From Elysia crispata (lineage: Eukaryota; Mollusca; Gastropoda; Plakobranchidae): a DNA stretch of 64,000 nt. Shown here in pieces: positions 10,591-25,500 of the stretch. The translations under genes and the position numbers were made by a program. The stretch's first letter is position 1. Each line of letters begins with the position of its first letter. The notes under the pieces were generated by a model. That model was not told where the DNA came from and searched no databases. It saw only the letters and a program-made list of their open reading frames with translations. The stretch is taken from positions 158,501-222,500 of the forward strand of contig JAWDGP010003555.1 in assembly GCA_033675545.1 (NCBI GenBank), read 5' to 3'.

Positions 10591-13500
10591 GTAAGTTTGA
10601 GTTTGATTAGATATGAAGAAACAGGAAGTGAGGGTAAATTGTATTTCGTACATTTTATGTTTTCTCCACTGTTTAATTTTATTTTATCAAGGTTCTGAGT
10701 TTTATTTGCTAGCTGCAAGAGATGTCATTCTTAAAATAATACTTAAAGGGTAATTACACTGAAACAGTGACACGTTTATTTTGGCCACATCATAATTGTC
10801 TCATTGTCGATTTATTATGCATAATGATGAAATAAAAAAAAAATTGAATAGATGATGCATTTCAGGATCAAAAACATAGTGTTTCAAATGTTTGAAAAGG
10901 AAATGGGTGACTCACATACAGGTATATATATATAAAAGATGGGTCAGCAGCCACTGATCTGCCATTTTGTGTTCTTATGTGAATGTAAGTGCTTACAAGG
11001 TGGGGAAAATAATTGTAAGCAGATTTCATATCGGTAAAAAAGCACTAAAGTGTTTATAAAGATTCTTGCATGATTAAGTTTTTTAAAACCTTACAACTGG
11101 TCCATATATGTCACTTTCCTGGCAGCTATGCTGAGTCGACACCTGGCCCACGACTTCTTGACAGAGATTTCAAATCAGATAGCGAGTGACCTTGCTGCGC
11201 CTGCAGCTGCAGATCCAGATGCCAGTCTCTCTGAGGAAGAGAGAGGTGCATGTGGTGGTTTACCAGCTTCCTGGGATGGTCTGAGATTTCATGAAAAGTG
11301 TGGAAACCTTGTAAAGCTCAGCAATAGTCGTAGGTCGGCAGAACGCCGTCGTCCCCTTGATGAGTTTAATAATGGTGTTGTGATGACCAGTCGCCCTATT
11401 AAAGATTATGAAATTTTCGAGGTGATTGTTGCAACACTAGTTTGTTTCCTCATCATCACAGTAAAGAAATTTTAGTTTTTGCCATGGAATCGTTGTCTGA
11501 TATATATTAAATCTGATTTGAAATTGAAAAATTAATTAAAAGTTAATTCTTTCAAAGTACATGTACTAAGTTAATTACCTTGAAGGTTTTTTTAATACAA
11601 AAAGTGTGGCTATCTGAACTAAAGGAAAAATTATTTTTTTTTGCAAAGAATTTGCATTTGCATCCTTTGATTTTTGACATCTTCAGATTCGACTTGACAG
11701 ATTAGTTGACAAGTGGTCTGGATCCATTGAAGTGGGCATAACTACACACAACCCAAATACACTGGATTTTCCTGCAACCATGACCAATATGAGAAACGCC
11801 AGTTCCAGCCGTAAGTTTGCTAGGATCAGAGACTATATGTCACATGTCACATGTCTCTAACTTGCATGAATCTATTTCAAGCCAGTCATTCATAAAAAGA
11901 ATGAGAGACTCCTGTTTTCCCCATGTATTCTCGAAAAATATGAGGCTCTAAGAATTAAGGAAGAGGGGGTGGGGAGGAAATTACTCCATAAAAAGGGAAG
12001 AAGTTTGTTTTTAGGATTATACTTTTGTTGCCATGTCTCATGCTAGGAAAATTCTTGTAATTATACTTGTTGAAGGGCTAAGAGAGAGAGTGAAAAGGAA
12101 AGTAATCAAAATGCAAGATTTTTGATGGCATTGATGACCATAGAACACTTCCACAAACTTTCCAATTCAAAAACAAAATCACAATAAAATACATCCACAA
12201 ATATGCTCCACATAAGGCACCTCTTCTTTTTTTCATTTAATGATCTTCATACATGTACCGGAGAACTGCTTTTTTGTAATTTTATATACAACTGATGCTT
12301 CAATTTTTTTTTTGAGAACAGGTACAATTATGATGAGCGGGTGTGGAATTCTAACAAATGGCAAAGGTACGAGGAGAGAGTATGGCCAGTTTAACTTGGA
12401 TGAGCTGAGTGTAAGTAGATCATAAAAACATTGCTCAGTCCACCTACTGAAAGAGATATACACACTTGTAACATATGATTCTACTATCTCGTTTAATAAA
12501 CCTGGTAGCAAAAAATGATAGAAACTCTTTTTCTTTATTTTTTTGTTTAATTCTTCATTGAATTTCACCCAGGAAGTAAATTTGTCAATCACCACCAGTT
12601 TTTTATTGTTGAACTTTCAAAAACTTTTTGCTGGAAATGCATGAAGGTGAAAAAGGAATACTGAGATATTTTATACCATTATGTAGGTAAATATAGATAA
12701 GAGGCCTCATGTTTTGTGCTGTGAATGCATACCTTAAGGTGTGTGGGTTTTCATACTTGAGACCTGGACACCAATGAGATTACGCTTACTCTTAATTACT
12801 TCACCTTTGTTTGAAAATAAACAATAGTGATCTCACGCTGTACACTAGTCACTGGATGCAAGTTTACAGATGACAACAGTTGCTGACCCTACCACAATAG
12901 ACTGTTACATATCAAACAGGGCTTTACTTTAAGATTTCTTGAAAAAGCTGTAGCAAACCACCCTACTTTTCTATTCTTCAAAGTTACACAACAAGGTAGA
13001 AGCATTAGATGAGCATTTGACTTTTGTGTACAGACAAATTTTACCTATACATACAGATTAGCTTTAAGCTTTATACTTGATAAGGTGGAGGAAATCAGTC
13101 ATTATGAATCTTTCTCAAGGATTCGTCATGGCAGCTGGCACAAACAGAAATTAAACAATGGAAAAAAAAAACCCAACTATATGTCTTCTACATGACCAGT
13201 CTGCCATTGACTTATTTTTCACAGAAGTGAAGGTATATCTAATCATTTACTCAAGGCAAGGTTATTTTTGACGTGTAGAAATATTAATTTTGTTTCAGGT
13301 TAAATACAATATTAAATAGATACAACTTTCTGTTTTGTTTTAATCAAAGAAATCTTTGCTTTTTATTCCTCGTTGATCAACTTGCCCAAATTTTTTTTAT
13401 CTTTGTAAGTAAAACACCTAATTTTTTTTTAAATCAGCCAATGTGCAGAATCTTTTATGTGTTTGATAAAAATAGATAAAAAAACATTTAAATATTAAAT

Positions 13501-16500
13501 GTTGGGAGTGACAGCTTCTGAAATAAAAGTTTTGTAAGGAAAGTGCTTGGATAATATGCTCTACACATCTGTCTTCCAGGAAGGGGACCGTATTGGACTG
13601 GTGCGCAAGTCAAATGGTCACCTTCACTACTTTATTAATGGTCTGGATCAAGGCATGGCCTCATCCAATGCACCATCCCCTGTTTGGGGTGTTGTTGACC
13701 TTTATGGAATGGCTGTCAAGGTTTGTACTTGCAGTTTAAACTTAACAGTCTGTGTTGGAAAGTGGTAGAATTATCATGACTAGGATAGCAATGATTTGGA
13801 TCGTAATGATTATGATTTTCATGAGAATGATTAAAATAGAGATATCTATAATCTTTAGATTCGTATGAAACCTGGATGTTGATATAAAAAAAAATGAACC
13901 ATTTATTTTGTATACCATTCACTTTTGTCTAATTCAAAATTCAGGTAAAAGAAACATACAAGTGATAAAAAACAACCCTAAACAGCAACTGTAGAAATTC
14001 AGAAATTGTTTAGTGTCAGCTTTGAAAGAATAACCACACATGCGCAAAATTCCCGCGCTCAAATGCTGTTTTCGCAATCCCACATCGACTTTTTTCCCAC
14101 TTGTCTCATGAGAAACGGTGAATTAAATACTAGGCCTAACAAATTAACTGAAAAGCATCAAGTATTTGTTTTATGATGGAAACAGACTGCTAATTGCATA
14201 AATTTTATGTCCGATAGGCCTAGGCCTTCTAGTAGTATTTCTCTCAATCATGCAACTGAAACTACGGAAGAATAAGACAGCTTGTAAAGCTGTGGGCATG
14301 CCACCTTCCAAATAAAACAGTGTTCCATAGCTGTGACCTGCCTGCCCCAATTCTTTCAATAGAAAGGGCTGATGAACAGTGGAACTTTTTATTGTCATAT
14401 ATCAACCCCATGGACAAGACCACGCCCTTAAAAAATTTGGCTCAAATAGGCCTAGCTGTTCTGTTTAGTATCTCACAGCAATGTCAGTGCTGAGAGTGTT
14501 TTCTCTGGTGAGGAAGAATCTCAATGAGACAAGATCTTCAACGTCCACTCACACATTAAACACCCTGTTAGTGACCAAAGCCAGAACCAGGCCTCTGAAC
14601 ATGACAGAGCATTTCTTGAAGAAGTGCAAGGCTGTAACAACGGACAGCTTGCACTCAGTCTCCTTCTCAGTAGGAAGGCTCTACAAACCTTGTAAATTGT
14701 GTAAATAGATCTAGTTGTTTTTGTATGGTAAAGAAACCTTTTCTTCTTATTCATGTATTTTTTTTTTTTAATTTGTGTGTAAGTGAGTGCGTATTGTCGG
14801 TCTGGAAAAATGTCATTTGTCATTTTCCCACTTTTCATTATTTCAAAAGTTGACAGGTCTGAATAACCCATTTCTCTTGAAATCAATCTTGTTGAGTTAA
14901 GTGTCAGATATTTGAAATACAACAATGCTATGCAAATTTGTACTTGAGAAGCTGTGTAAAAACTATGTTTCCAAATATCCATACCTTAAAGGTAAAACAA
15001 AAAAAGGAGCTATGAAACTATTTGATTGTATAGCAGTAGTTCATTTAGAGCAGTTAGTAGCAAGTAGATTATGCGTCTCACAATAATCTGGCAATTAATT
15101 CACCATTTGCTCTCAAGTCAACCTTAAACATATCTCGTCAAAATGGGCATTATTTATAATTCACTCTTTTTCACCACTGTAGCGATCTCTACATTATACT
15201 TTTGTCCAGCATCAATATCAACACATTGGCTTGCACAGGTCTTGGAAACAGCTTCAGATACACACCTTTTAATGTATACTATTCTTCTTTTACTAACTCA
15301 CTGGTGCCTGGTCAATTTTTAGTGCAACAATTGCCCTTGCCTGTTCACTTTTGAGCATTCTAAAATAATTCTCAACTAAAAACAATCAATTCCATGAATC
15401 AAAAATATTTCATCACACAAACACCAAAATCAATATGCAAACTTTTTAACAAATTTGACAGAAAGCATTTATGTTTAATTAATCAATTTTAGCTTCTTTC
15501 TTTGTTAGGCTTCCACATTGGTTATTACCTAAAACTTATACATTCATAAGCTCTTGTCCTTGCTTTAGGACCAGGCCTATTCCTTTTAGTATTTTGCTTG
15601 GATTTAGATCTTGACATTGCGTTCTGTCTCAGAATCGGAAGTAGTTTTAGATATCCTGGAGGCTTTGGGCAATTATTGTGGGTGTCTGGGTCATGATAGA
15701 TGCTCCCATGGGATTCACTCAACCTGTGATTTGTGGCTTAAAATTTATTAGTTCTTCTGTGGTTTTTTTTTTTTTTTTGAATTTGAAAACACTTCTAGCA
15801 AAAACATACAAATTCCAATTTAACTAAAGAAATTTTTTGGTTTTCACTGGCAATGGAGTAGGTTCCATAAAGCAAGTAATAACATAACAACTTAAGGATT
15901 TTGTTTTCATTTCGTATGTTTACAGGAATTACTGCTGATTTTACAGATAATTTGGAAACATCATTCTAGAAGTACAAAAATGAATAGCTGCAAACATTAA
16001 AATAAATTAATTTTTGTATTTGCACAATGATTGAGATCCATGAGAAAATTGGTGATAAGGGTTTGAAATATAGGGAAAAGGTTAATATAAATAATATTAA
16101 TGTGAAGTAAGATAGAGAAAATGTCACTAAATGCAACATAATGTACGTACGTGACTACCTCTTCCCAAACTTATTGAGAGCAGTTATTGGCTCTTAATCA
16201 TGTCACAACATAATAGTAGCCTGGTAAATCATATAGCATAGCCATTATCTCTTAATCTGACAGAAACATAAGGGTAGCTTTGTAACTCATATAGCGCAAC
16301 CACTAGCTCTTAATCATACAGCAACATAACAGTGGCCTGAAAATTTATATGATGCAGCTCTTTGGTGTTCATACATATATTTTCTTTCATTTAAGACAAA
16401 TTTAGCAAGATGCAAGATGTGCATCAGGAGAGTATGAATTGTATCAATATGTAGGATGGAAATTGTACAATAACCATAGCATAAAAAAATCAATGCTACT

Positions 16501-19500
16501 AGCATCAAGCAATTTTAGTGTAAAGCCAATCTTAATAATGTGCAAATATTGGACAGCCTTCTTGCTATGTTGCAAACAACCCATCAACAATACTTACTCA
16601 TAAAACCTTTGATATTGAAAAAAGCACTGAATTCTTTATTGCCACCATTTGTGCTGAAATTCTGAATTACAGGCGTAGATGGAGACACAAGAGATGTTCA
16701 CTTTTATTACTGTTGGTCAGCCGGTGTGAACATATTTCATTAAATCCATTCGAATTTTCCAATTGTGTTTCAGGTGACTATCATTGACCATTGTCCAGTC
16801 CTAGAGACTGTGGACCCACCTGAGGCTGGAATGTCTGGATCTACAACTGCTGTGGTAGCTAACTCAGGACCTAATGGTATCCCAGCCAACCCTGTACCTT
16901 TGCAGCCAGTAGAGAGGAGCCTGGTCAACAGACTGAGACAGTTTTTGGATTCTTGTGAGGGAGTAGACAGAGCTGAGTCCAGGGGAGTGGTCACAGGTGA
17001 GAGATCTGTAGATTTGTCTATATCTGTTTCTGTCTCTGTATGTTTTGTCTGAAACACCTAGCCACCCTTTTTACATGTTTCCCTAAGATCTTGTCTAGTT
17101 GTAAATCCAGTGCAATGATCTTTCAGTATATCAGTTCTTTGAGATCTCATTTTATATTACACTGTATTGCCTCATTCTTCCCACAGCAAACTGGCAAAGT
17201 TGTGTCACTCATTTTTTTAAAAATCTTCATTAGTTTTCAAAGAGAAATATCATAAAACGTTTAAATTGATCACCTCTAGCAGTGTTCTATAAGTATTTTC
17301 TGTTTTCTGAGCCATGGTGGCATGGGAGATGAGTGAGCGTCATTTGGTCCTGTATGGGCTTCATATCATCTTTAGAGGAAGAGGAATACAAAGAAGGACC
17401 CTATATCTAAGATCAGGGATCATTAAAATCATACACAAGAAGACACCCTTTTAAATGTTTACCTTCAGATTTTCTCAGACTATTTTAAGAAGAAATTAAA
17501 GATATGAAAAAGTTCAGGGGAACAGTGTCAGGGGTCATAATCATGTATCTTATTACTATTATTATTTTCTACTTTCCAACTGTTTCTTAAGGCACCACTG
17601 TTTTTGTATAATGTCTATCTCAGAAACAGAGGAGGTGGAGAAGCTGTTGTTTCATCCTCTCTGTGGTCTCCATGCTGCAGTGATAAACAGCCAAAGAACA
17701 GGACACAGACCAAAGTATGTCTACAACTAGTGACTCCCACTCTCTGCAGAGTTTCCTTTTTTGTTTTTTTTTGTTGTGAAAACAACTCAAGGTTTTCTCT
17801 TTAAGATTGATGATACCTTGTTGAATAGTTCATTTAAAAACCTTGGCCACATTTTCACACGAGATATTGCTTAAAAACACTTAATGTCTGCAACTCCAAA
17901 AGACTGCTCCAATACTGATCGCTTTGGTTCAGAGATGAAATCTTTAAGCATCCTGTGGAACTACAGTCATATTTTTAAAAGATTCAGGGTATCAAACAGA
18001 CCATGGTGCTTATGTGAAAAATTAACAGCCTGAAGTGCAATCTCCTTTGCTTTGCTGGCCTCAAGAACCAATCATTTTTACCAAAAAAAAAAAAAAAACA
18101 ACAAACCCAGCAAAAACTTGAATATGTTTTGTGCTCTTCCTTCAAATGGTTTCTTGTTCTGTTGCTCAATATAAATATGCAGAGGCAAAATGACTCTGCT
18201 TGTCTAATAATAATAAATCTAAAATAAAAAAAAAATAGAAAAGAAAGAAAAAAAAACATCTAAAAAATCCTATCATCCTCATATAAAAAAAAAAACCCAC
18301 AAATTTTTTAAATAGAAATCTAAACTTTATTTTCACAGTGCTACAGATGATTTTAACAATGGAGTAATTCTCACCAACCGAACTTTGCGACCAAATGAGG
18401 TATTTGAGGTTCGGCTAGACAAACTGGTGGACAAGTGGGCTGGCTCCATCGAGATTGGTCTGACCACACACCAGCCTACTGAGCTGGACTTCCCCTCAAC
18501 CATGACCAACATTCGCACAGGAACCTGGATGATGACGGGCAATGGCGTGATGCATAATGGACAGACAATTGTTGAGGACTATGGGCAAAACTTGGACAGG
18601 CTGAAGGTAGATTACTTTATCGTCTGCTTTTCATCTATAAATGACTTGGATAAATTTAAAACTTATTATTGGACATAACCAAGAGAGATGACCACAGAAA
18701 ATAGAGCAGATTACAACATTAAGTTTTAGAGTAATTTTTTTTTACTGAAAACAGTATTTTAGATCTTAAAATCCGTACATTATGAAAAAAAAATGAATAT
18801 TGCAATGTTAAATGTAAGCAATTGATTTTTCTGAGATGAAAGACATAGGTATTGAAAATTGATGGCCGTGATGGAAGCATTTCAAAAAGCTACCCCAATT
18901 TAAGCCATTAAAAATGATATTCTTCCATCTACATTCTTTCCTGAAAGGCTAAATTGAATTGTGCTTAGTCCATCAGTTCTCTTAGGCCATATTTGAAACT
19001 TTTTTTTTAACTGAATACTCAAATTAAATAATTCTAGCACAACATTTTATTGAACCTTTGATCAAGAGAAATCTTTTGATTAGTTCTCTTAAAATATTTC
19101 TAACTTAACCTAGGTTGGTTATTGAATCCACAGCTACCAAATCACAAGACAAACTAAAAAATGGTGCGGCACAGCACTCCTGCAAATCTTTTATAGAGAT
19201 GGAGTAGGAAAATATTTATGAGGGATGAGAATTTTTTATACAATTTTGGAACTCCCTATATTTTATACAGTCATGTGATCCTCTTTAATTATTTTATAAT
19301 TCTTTAAATTGAGGACAGGGGAAGTAGGAAAAGGGGGCAAAGGGAGAGAAGATTGCTGGTTGTGCTTACACAAAAGTCAGTAAAACAGTTTTTTTGTCCA
19401 ATTCTTATGCCTGATTTATTGCTCTCGATTCTCTTCATGCATCAGGTTGGAGACCGAGTTGGGGTTGTGAGGAAGCCTGATGGTACTGTACACTTCTTTG

Positions 19501-22500
19501 TTAATGGTATAGATCAGGGAGCTTGCGCCACATGTGTTCCAGCCAATGTGTATGGTGTTATAGATCTTTATGGGATGGCAGCCGAGGCCACAATCGTGGA
19601 TCAGACAGGTGAGGGACAATCTACATTGCCTGTTTGATCGGGTTATGACTTTTGTTTCCGCTTTTATAAGTAGAATTCATGTGGTTGAACCAATCAGTAA
19701 ACACAGAGGTCCAGAAAAACAATTTCTATCAGTCTTAAGAAAGTCAGTCATAAGTCTTGCATACAATGTCTTTTTTAACTTTAATGATAAAAAAAAGATG
19801 GGAATGATCCTCAATGAAAAAGAAAAAAAAAGGGAGCAGCCATTTGCAGTAAGAAATATGAGAATTTTTTGCTATGGCTCTTTGGTATATTTTTTTTTTC
19901 TTGTCAATAACACATTTTTTCCAGAAGCAGAGTTCGTTATCAACTGAGAAGGGCAATCCTGATTTAATCAAATCTTTCATGACATTTCGTGCTTTATATC
20001 TGAGAACAAGTCCTTAGAACAGAAGTTCTCTCTTGAGTTCAACTCAAGAATTTATCAATGTTATGTCTCCACTCATCTTGTGCATTCTTTTTTTTTTCCA
20101 GAAGCACTGACCTCACCTGACACAGACTCAAGCCTCTTCTCAGATCCAGACCAGCTTAAGTTCCATCACCTTCATGGACGCAATGCCACTATCCTACACA
20201 ATGGTCTCACGGCTGCCCGGCCCAATGCTACGGGAGAGTTTAATGATGCTATTGTGATGAGCAATCGACCTCTCAGGGATGGAGAGCTGTTTGAGGTGGT
20301 CATTGACAAAATGGTGGACAGATGGTCTGGGTCATTGGAGGCTGGTAAGAGGTTAAGGAAGACCGATTCTGCCATGATTACTCAGTTAGCCATTCTTATC
20401 CTCTTACTGGCAAGTTGGTTAAATAAAATCTTTGTCATTGTTCGGAATAACCATGAAATTGAAAGGCTTGGAAATCATTAAAAGCTATTGATGTGTAAAT
20501 AACAGATTTAAATCTCAAGTTATGTTTTGAATAAATCAGTCATTATTGGTCACTGCAATCAGGTGATATATTTACATTTTAGTAGAGCAGCAGCTGCAAG
20601 CTTAGGCTGTCATAAATAATGTCCTAGAGGACACCTGCTTTGGGGTCAGCGTGGGTTAGGCATGAGATACTTGCATCAGGTCTAATTTAGCTGAAAAATC
20701 AGACCTTTACACAGTATATCATAAATCATGGTGATTATCATTTAAGAGTAATATTCATCAAGAAATTTTATAATCTGTTTCATCTTGGACAGGTGTTTCA
20801 TTGGTGAAACCAGAGGACATAGATTTCCCCAACACCATGACTGATATTGAGCATGACACCTGGATGCTGAGGTTAGATAGAGAAATGTTTTTGTTGCTTT
20901 TATTTTTATTTATCTGCTCAAAGCTTACTTGTTGGTGATAAAAGGTGTTTAAGAATGATGTCCAGCCAGGGATCTAACCTTGGACCTCCTGCTTATCAGT
21001 TGAAAGCCCTACTGATTGAATTATCTGCGGGCCTGAACTACGCAATAAAGGAATGCTCAGGACTAAAGAAATCATGAAGAAGTCAGAGGAGAGGAATATA
21101 ATAGTGCAGAGTGACAAAAAGTTTTGCCTGCTATACTTCAGTGCAATATATACTTTTAACTGAACTTGATTGTAAAGTGTACGAAAATGGTTGATGTTTA
21201 TTATGTTTATCAAAACAACCTCAATTTTTTTGTTCTCTGAGTAGTGGTTCAGCAATCATGCAAGATGGAGCCACAATTCGTAATGGATACCCCCTTGACT
21301 TGGACTCTCTCACAGTTGGGTCCAGGGTGGGGATGATGCGATGCACTGATGGAACGCTCCATTACTATCTTGATGGGGTGGACCAAGGGGTGGCCAGCAC
21401 AGACATTGCCTCTGGTGAGATTTATGTTTGAGAGATATGTTCAAATTGTATTTTTTTGTCTCCCTTTTTTTTCACATAATTTATATGCTTTTGCTTGTGG
21501 TATTACTTTTGAGTTCACTATTTTCCTCTGATCCTCCTTTGCTTATAAATTTATAGTTAAGGGATGTGTGTGCATATGGACATCTACAGAAACTGAAAAC
21601 ATGGATCAAAGTTTACTTCTTAATAAATACTTTTGGGAAGGTCAGAAAGCTTTTAAATAATATGGCATGAATTCTATTTTCAGGTTGTTATTCTTTTCTA
21701 TCTCTCATATCCATAAAAGTTTTTATTGGCATAATTTAACGATATTGGGCTAATTTTCTAATCTAGTTGAATAATGGGAAAAGGCAGGATACTTAGTTTC
21801 TTGGTTAATATGGATATTGACATACATGATTCAATGTTAAAAAATGTCATCATAATTTTTCTCATCATCATTTAAGGCCATTAAGATTTCCAACAGCCTG
21901 ACCACCACCGTGTATCTTCTGCTGTAATCTATCCAAGTAATTTCCATGCAAATTTAAAATCCTATTTCTCCCTTCAGGTGTTTATGCTGTAATTGATCTG
22001 TATGGCCAATGTGCTCAGGTCACTGTGTCCTCGGGCACTGTGATCGTCCCCAACATGGAGAGTCTCCACATGTCCCACCAGGTGGCCAGTCACAGCCACA
22101 CAGACCAGCTGTCCACACCATCGGCTGTTGGACCTAATGCTGGTAATTGCAAGTTCATTTGTAAAATGCTTTGGACACAAGGCTTTTAAAAAAACAACTC
22201 ATAATTATATGCATGTCTAATGGCCAGTCCTAATGAGACATCTGTCACCCACATAAGATTTTAGGGTATTGATATTTCAAAATAAGCCTTTTCCAAAGCT
22301 TTTCATCAGTGAAAATTGCATGAAATTATCAATGTGCTTTTCTGTTTTGTTTTCCTGAATTTCCAGTGCCAGACTTATTAAATTGGTTTTGAGATGTGTG
22401 CAAAGCTATTTTCTCTTAAATTCTTAATGATCTTGTGGAAGGCAAAAAATAAGGTTTATTTGAGTCATTCTAAACCAGGTTGATGTAAAAAGAAGGGAAC

Positions 22501-25500
22501 ATATTCAGCCAGCCTGCTCGAGTGACATTGCCTTTTTTTTTTCCTTTGTAGATCAAATAGATATCTCTTGATCAGTCATTCTTAGTAATGTCTTGAAATC
22601 TGATTTCAAAACAAAAGATTACTCTCCCTGTTTTTCTTACTTTTTCAAAGCATGAAGACTGACATTTCAGAGAAAAAAATTTGAACAGTGTTTTTTTTAG
22701 CAATAGCTTATGTGATTGTGTGAACTTAGCTTAGTTAGCTTGGAATAAATGCTCAATCTATCTTGAATAGATGTGTCACACCTTTTGAGCAAGTGTTGTG
22801 GCAAGAATATCACTCTACGCAACAGCTGCTGGGGTGCAAGCAGAGTCCAGGGCTTCAACCACGGCATTGTGTTCAGTTCAGAGCCGCTCAAATACGATGA
22901 GGTGTTTGAGGTGGGTGGCTCAGTGGTTACAGTGTTTGATCTTAATATAGCTTATTTTGTTATTACCCTGAAAATCAGAAATTCGCCTTTGCTACACTTC
23001 TCTTACTTTTTAAAATTGTGTTTGGCTAAAAGCACTATGTAAAATGCTCATTTTGAGCCCAGAACAGTACTTAATGTGAAACTTTTGATAATCAATTTAT
23101 TTGTAATGGTTCCATGAATTTTATGCTGGAAGGAAAAGAATGTTGTCATTGGATACACATTTACCAAAAGCTGGATTCATGATTTAATGTGAGTTTAACC
23201 ATCACTCTAAAGTTACAGATCTATCTCTAGGCCTACTTTCATATTGTCGACGATTCAAATGAAACGCTATGGTCTTTCACTCGCAGAAGATAGTTTTAAA
23301 GTTATTTAGTAATTATGATAATAGCAAACTTCACTCACATATGAGTGGGGAGTGGGAAAACCATCCACATGGGTCCAATATAATATTTTTTTTATACGAT
23401 TTAGGCCTATTGTCCAGCTTTTTCTGAACAATTTGGCGTTTATTTGAAGATTTTATCATTATTAGTTCCTGAGATATTGCCAATTCTGTTTCATAAGGTA
23501 GTAAAATGCAAAGCAGAGAAAAACGGCTTTAAAGTTTGACTCAAAATTCCTGTCCTAGACTAGAATCCCGTGCCTAAGCCTATACCTAGATCTAGATCTA
23601 GATTTTGTAATCTGAGATAAGCCTCTATTTTAGGTCTAAATTTATGAAAATGGGGTCCTCTAGACTCTATTCTGGATTTAATATCACTATACTGAGGCCA
23701 CAGATTGTCTTAAGTATTTTTTTTTTCTTGTCTGGATCTAGATCTAGATCTTCATATCCGGTTTTGAAACAGTAGTGTCAGCCCGGTCATCTGAACAAAA
23801 TTATTTCCTGATGGTCTTGTAAATGAATATGTAACTTATTCATTTACAAGACCATCAGCAAATAATTTTGTTTTGATTCATGTTAATTCAACAGTGACTA
23901 CTGAATTTTATTCCATTTTCGATGGAAACTATAAAAATATCAAAGAAATAGTCACTGTGGAATTAACATGAATATTTAAGACAGAAATCAGGGCTAAATA
24001 TTGAACGAAATTTTCACATGAAAATTCTGGAGGGTTATTAGTATTAATACGCACTCTTTAGTTTCGTTATATTTATTCACACTACTTTTGACTAGAAAGT
24101 GCATATTTTGCCATTTCCTATGGCTTATAATTTGTAGGGGGCATCTCAAAGTAATATATCACTAGACCAGATTAAAAATGCCAAAGTTTGTGGGCCTGTT
24201 GAACTTGGACTGCAGGTTGTTTGAGGCGACTCTGGCTCAGAAAAAAATGAAATTAAAATATTTCTAATCAAAAATTGTTTATATTCTTTACATTAAATGA
24301 AAGAGGAAATTTAAATGAACATTCCTATACCAAAACCCCAATATGGTTAGAATAATGATTTTCATGTTTGAAATGCTCCCCTGCTAAAATGTATCTAGCG
24401 ACATCCAGACGGTTTTACCAACTCCCCACACATATCTTGCTATTTTTGTAATTCAGCTTGTTTCCTTTGCTTTTCTGAATAGATATATATTTTTGAAAAT
24501 TTTAAAAGGAGCACCGGTACTACTGAGTACTTCTAAGGGATTGAAATGTTACAAAATTGTTGTAGCAGGACAGCAGGGAGGTAATCATGCAGAGAAGGCA
24601 AAGACAATTTTTCTCTTGAAGTATACTGTTTATAAGTTGATGGACTTAAATAAAAAAGAGAAAAGGAGGAAGATGAAGTGCAAAAGGTGTTATTCAGCAA
24701 ATTAATGTACTGCTACTTGACTGCATAAACAGAAGTATTTTGATTTGAAAATTTAACACTGAAAAGCTTCTTGGAACATGAATTTAAGTTAGAGATGAAC
24801 TCGTCTTTAGATTACAGATTCATCGTACTAAGACTGTCATTACTTGATCCCTTGCCTTCTCCCTTCACAGGTGAAAATCAGTGAGATGAATGAGCGATGG
24901 GCAGGTTCTCTCCAGATTGGGCTGACCACCATGGCTATCTCTGACTCAAGCTCTCCCGTCAATGTCCCAGCCTCGGCTGACCTCATCATGTCCAGGGTCA
25001 CTTGGGTTGTGTCAGGCTCCGAGGTTAAGAAATGTGGCACTGTGATCAAGCATAATTATGCCCCTTCTCTTCAACGTTTGCAGGTTGGTGGTTAAAAACA
25101 ATTTAGCTGAATAATAATTTTATTTCAAGAAGTTCTATTTGAGGGACGCCCTGCAAACCTAATGAAAGGCTCCTCAAATGACTCTGCAATGCCTATGCTT
25201 TGCAACAACATTTAAACAGCAAAATTTTTTTCTGTGAGGTGATACATGGGAGAAAAAATATATTTCTGAATGTTTTCTTATATTTTCTTTATAATTTTTT
25301 TAGCCTTCATGTATGCCATGAATGCCATTGATGTGTGGAATAATTATAAAGCTATATAATTAAGTGTAGTGTGAATTTAGAGTTAACCTTGAACTGGAAA
25401 CTGAAAACACTATAGCAAAGTCTTCTTATGCCTAAAAAATTACTACTGTTTTCGGAGCAGCTCTTTCTAGTTTCAAATTGTGGGAGGGACTTATAGACTT

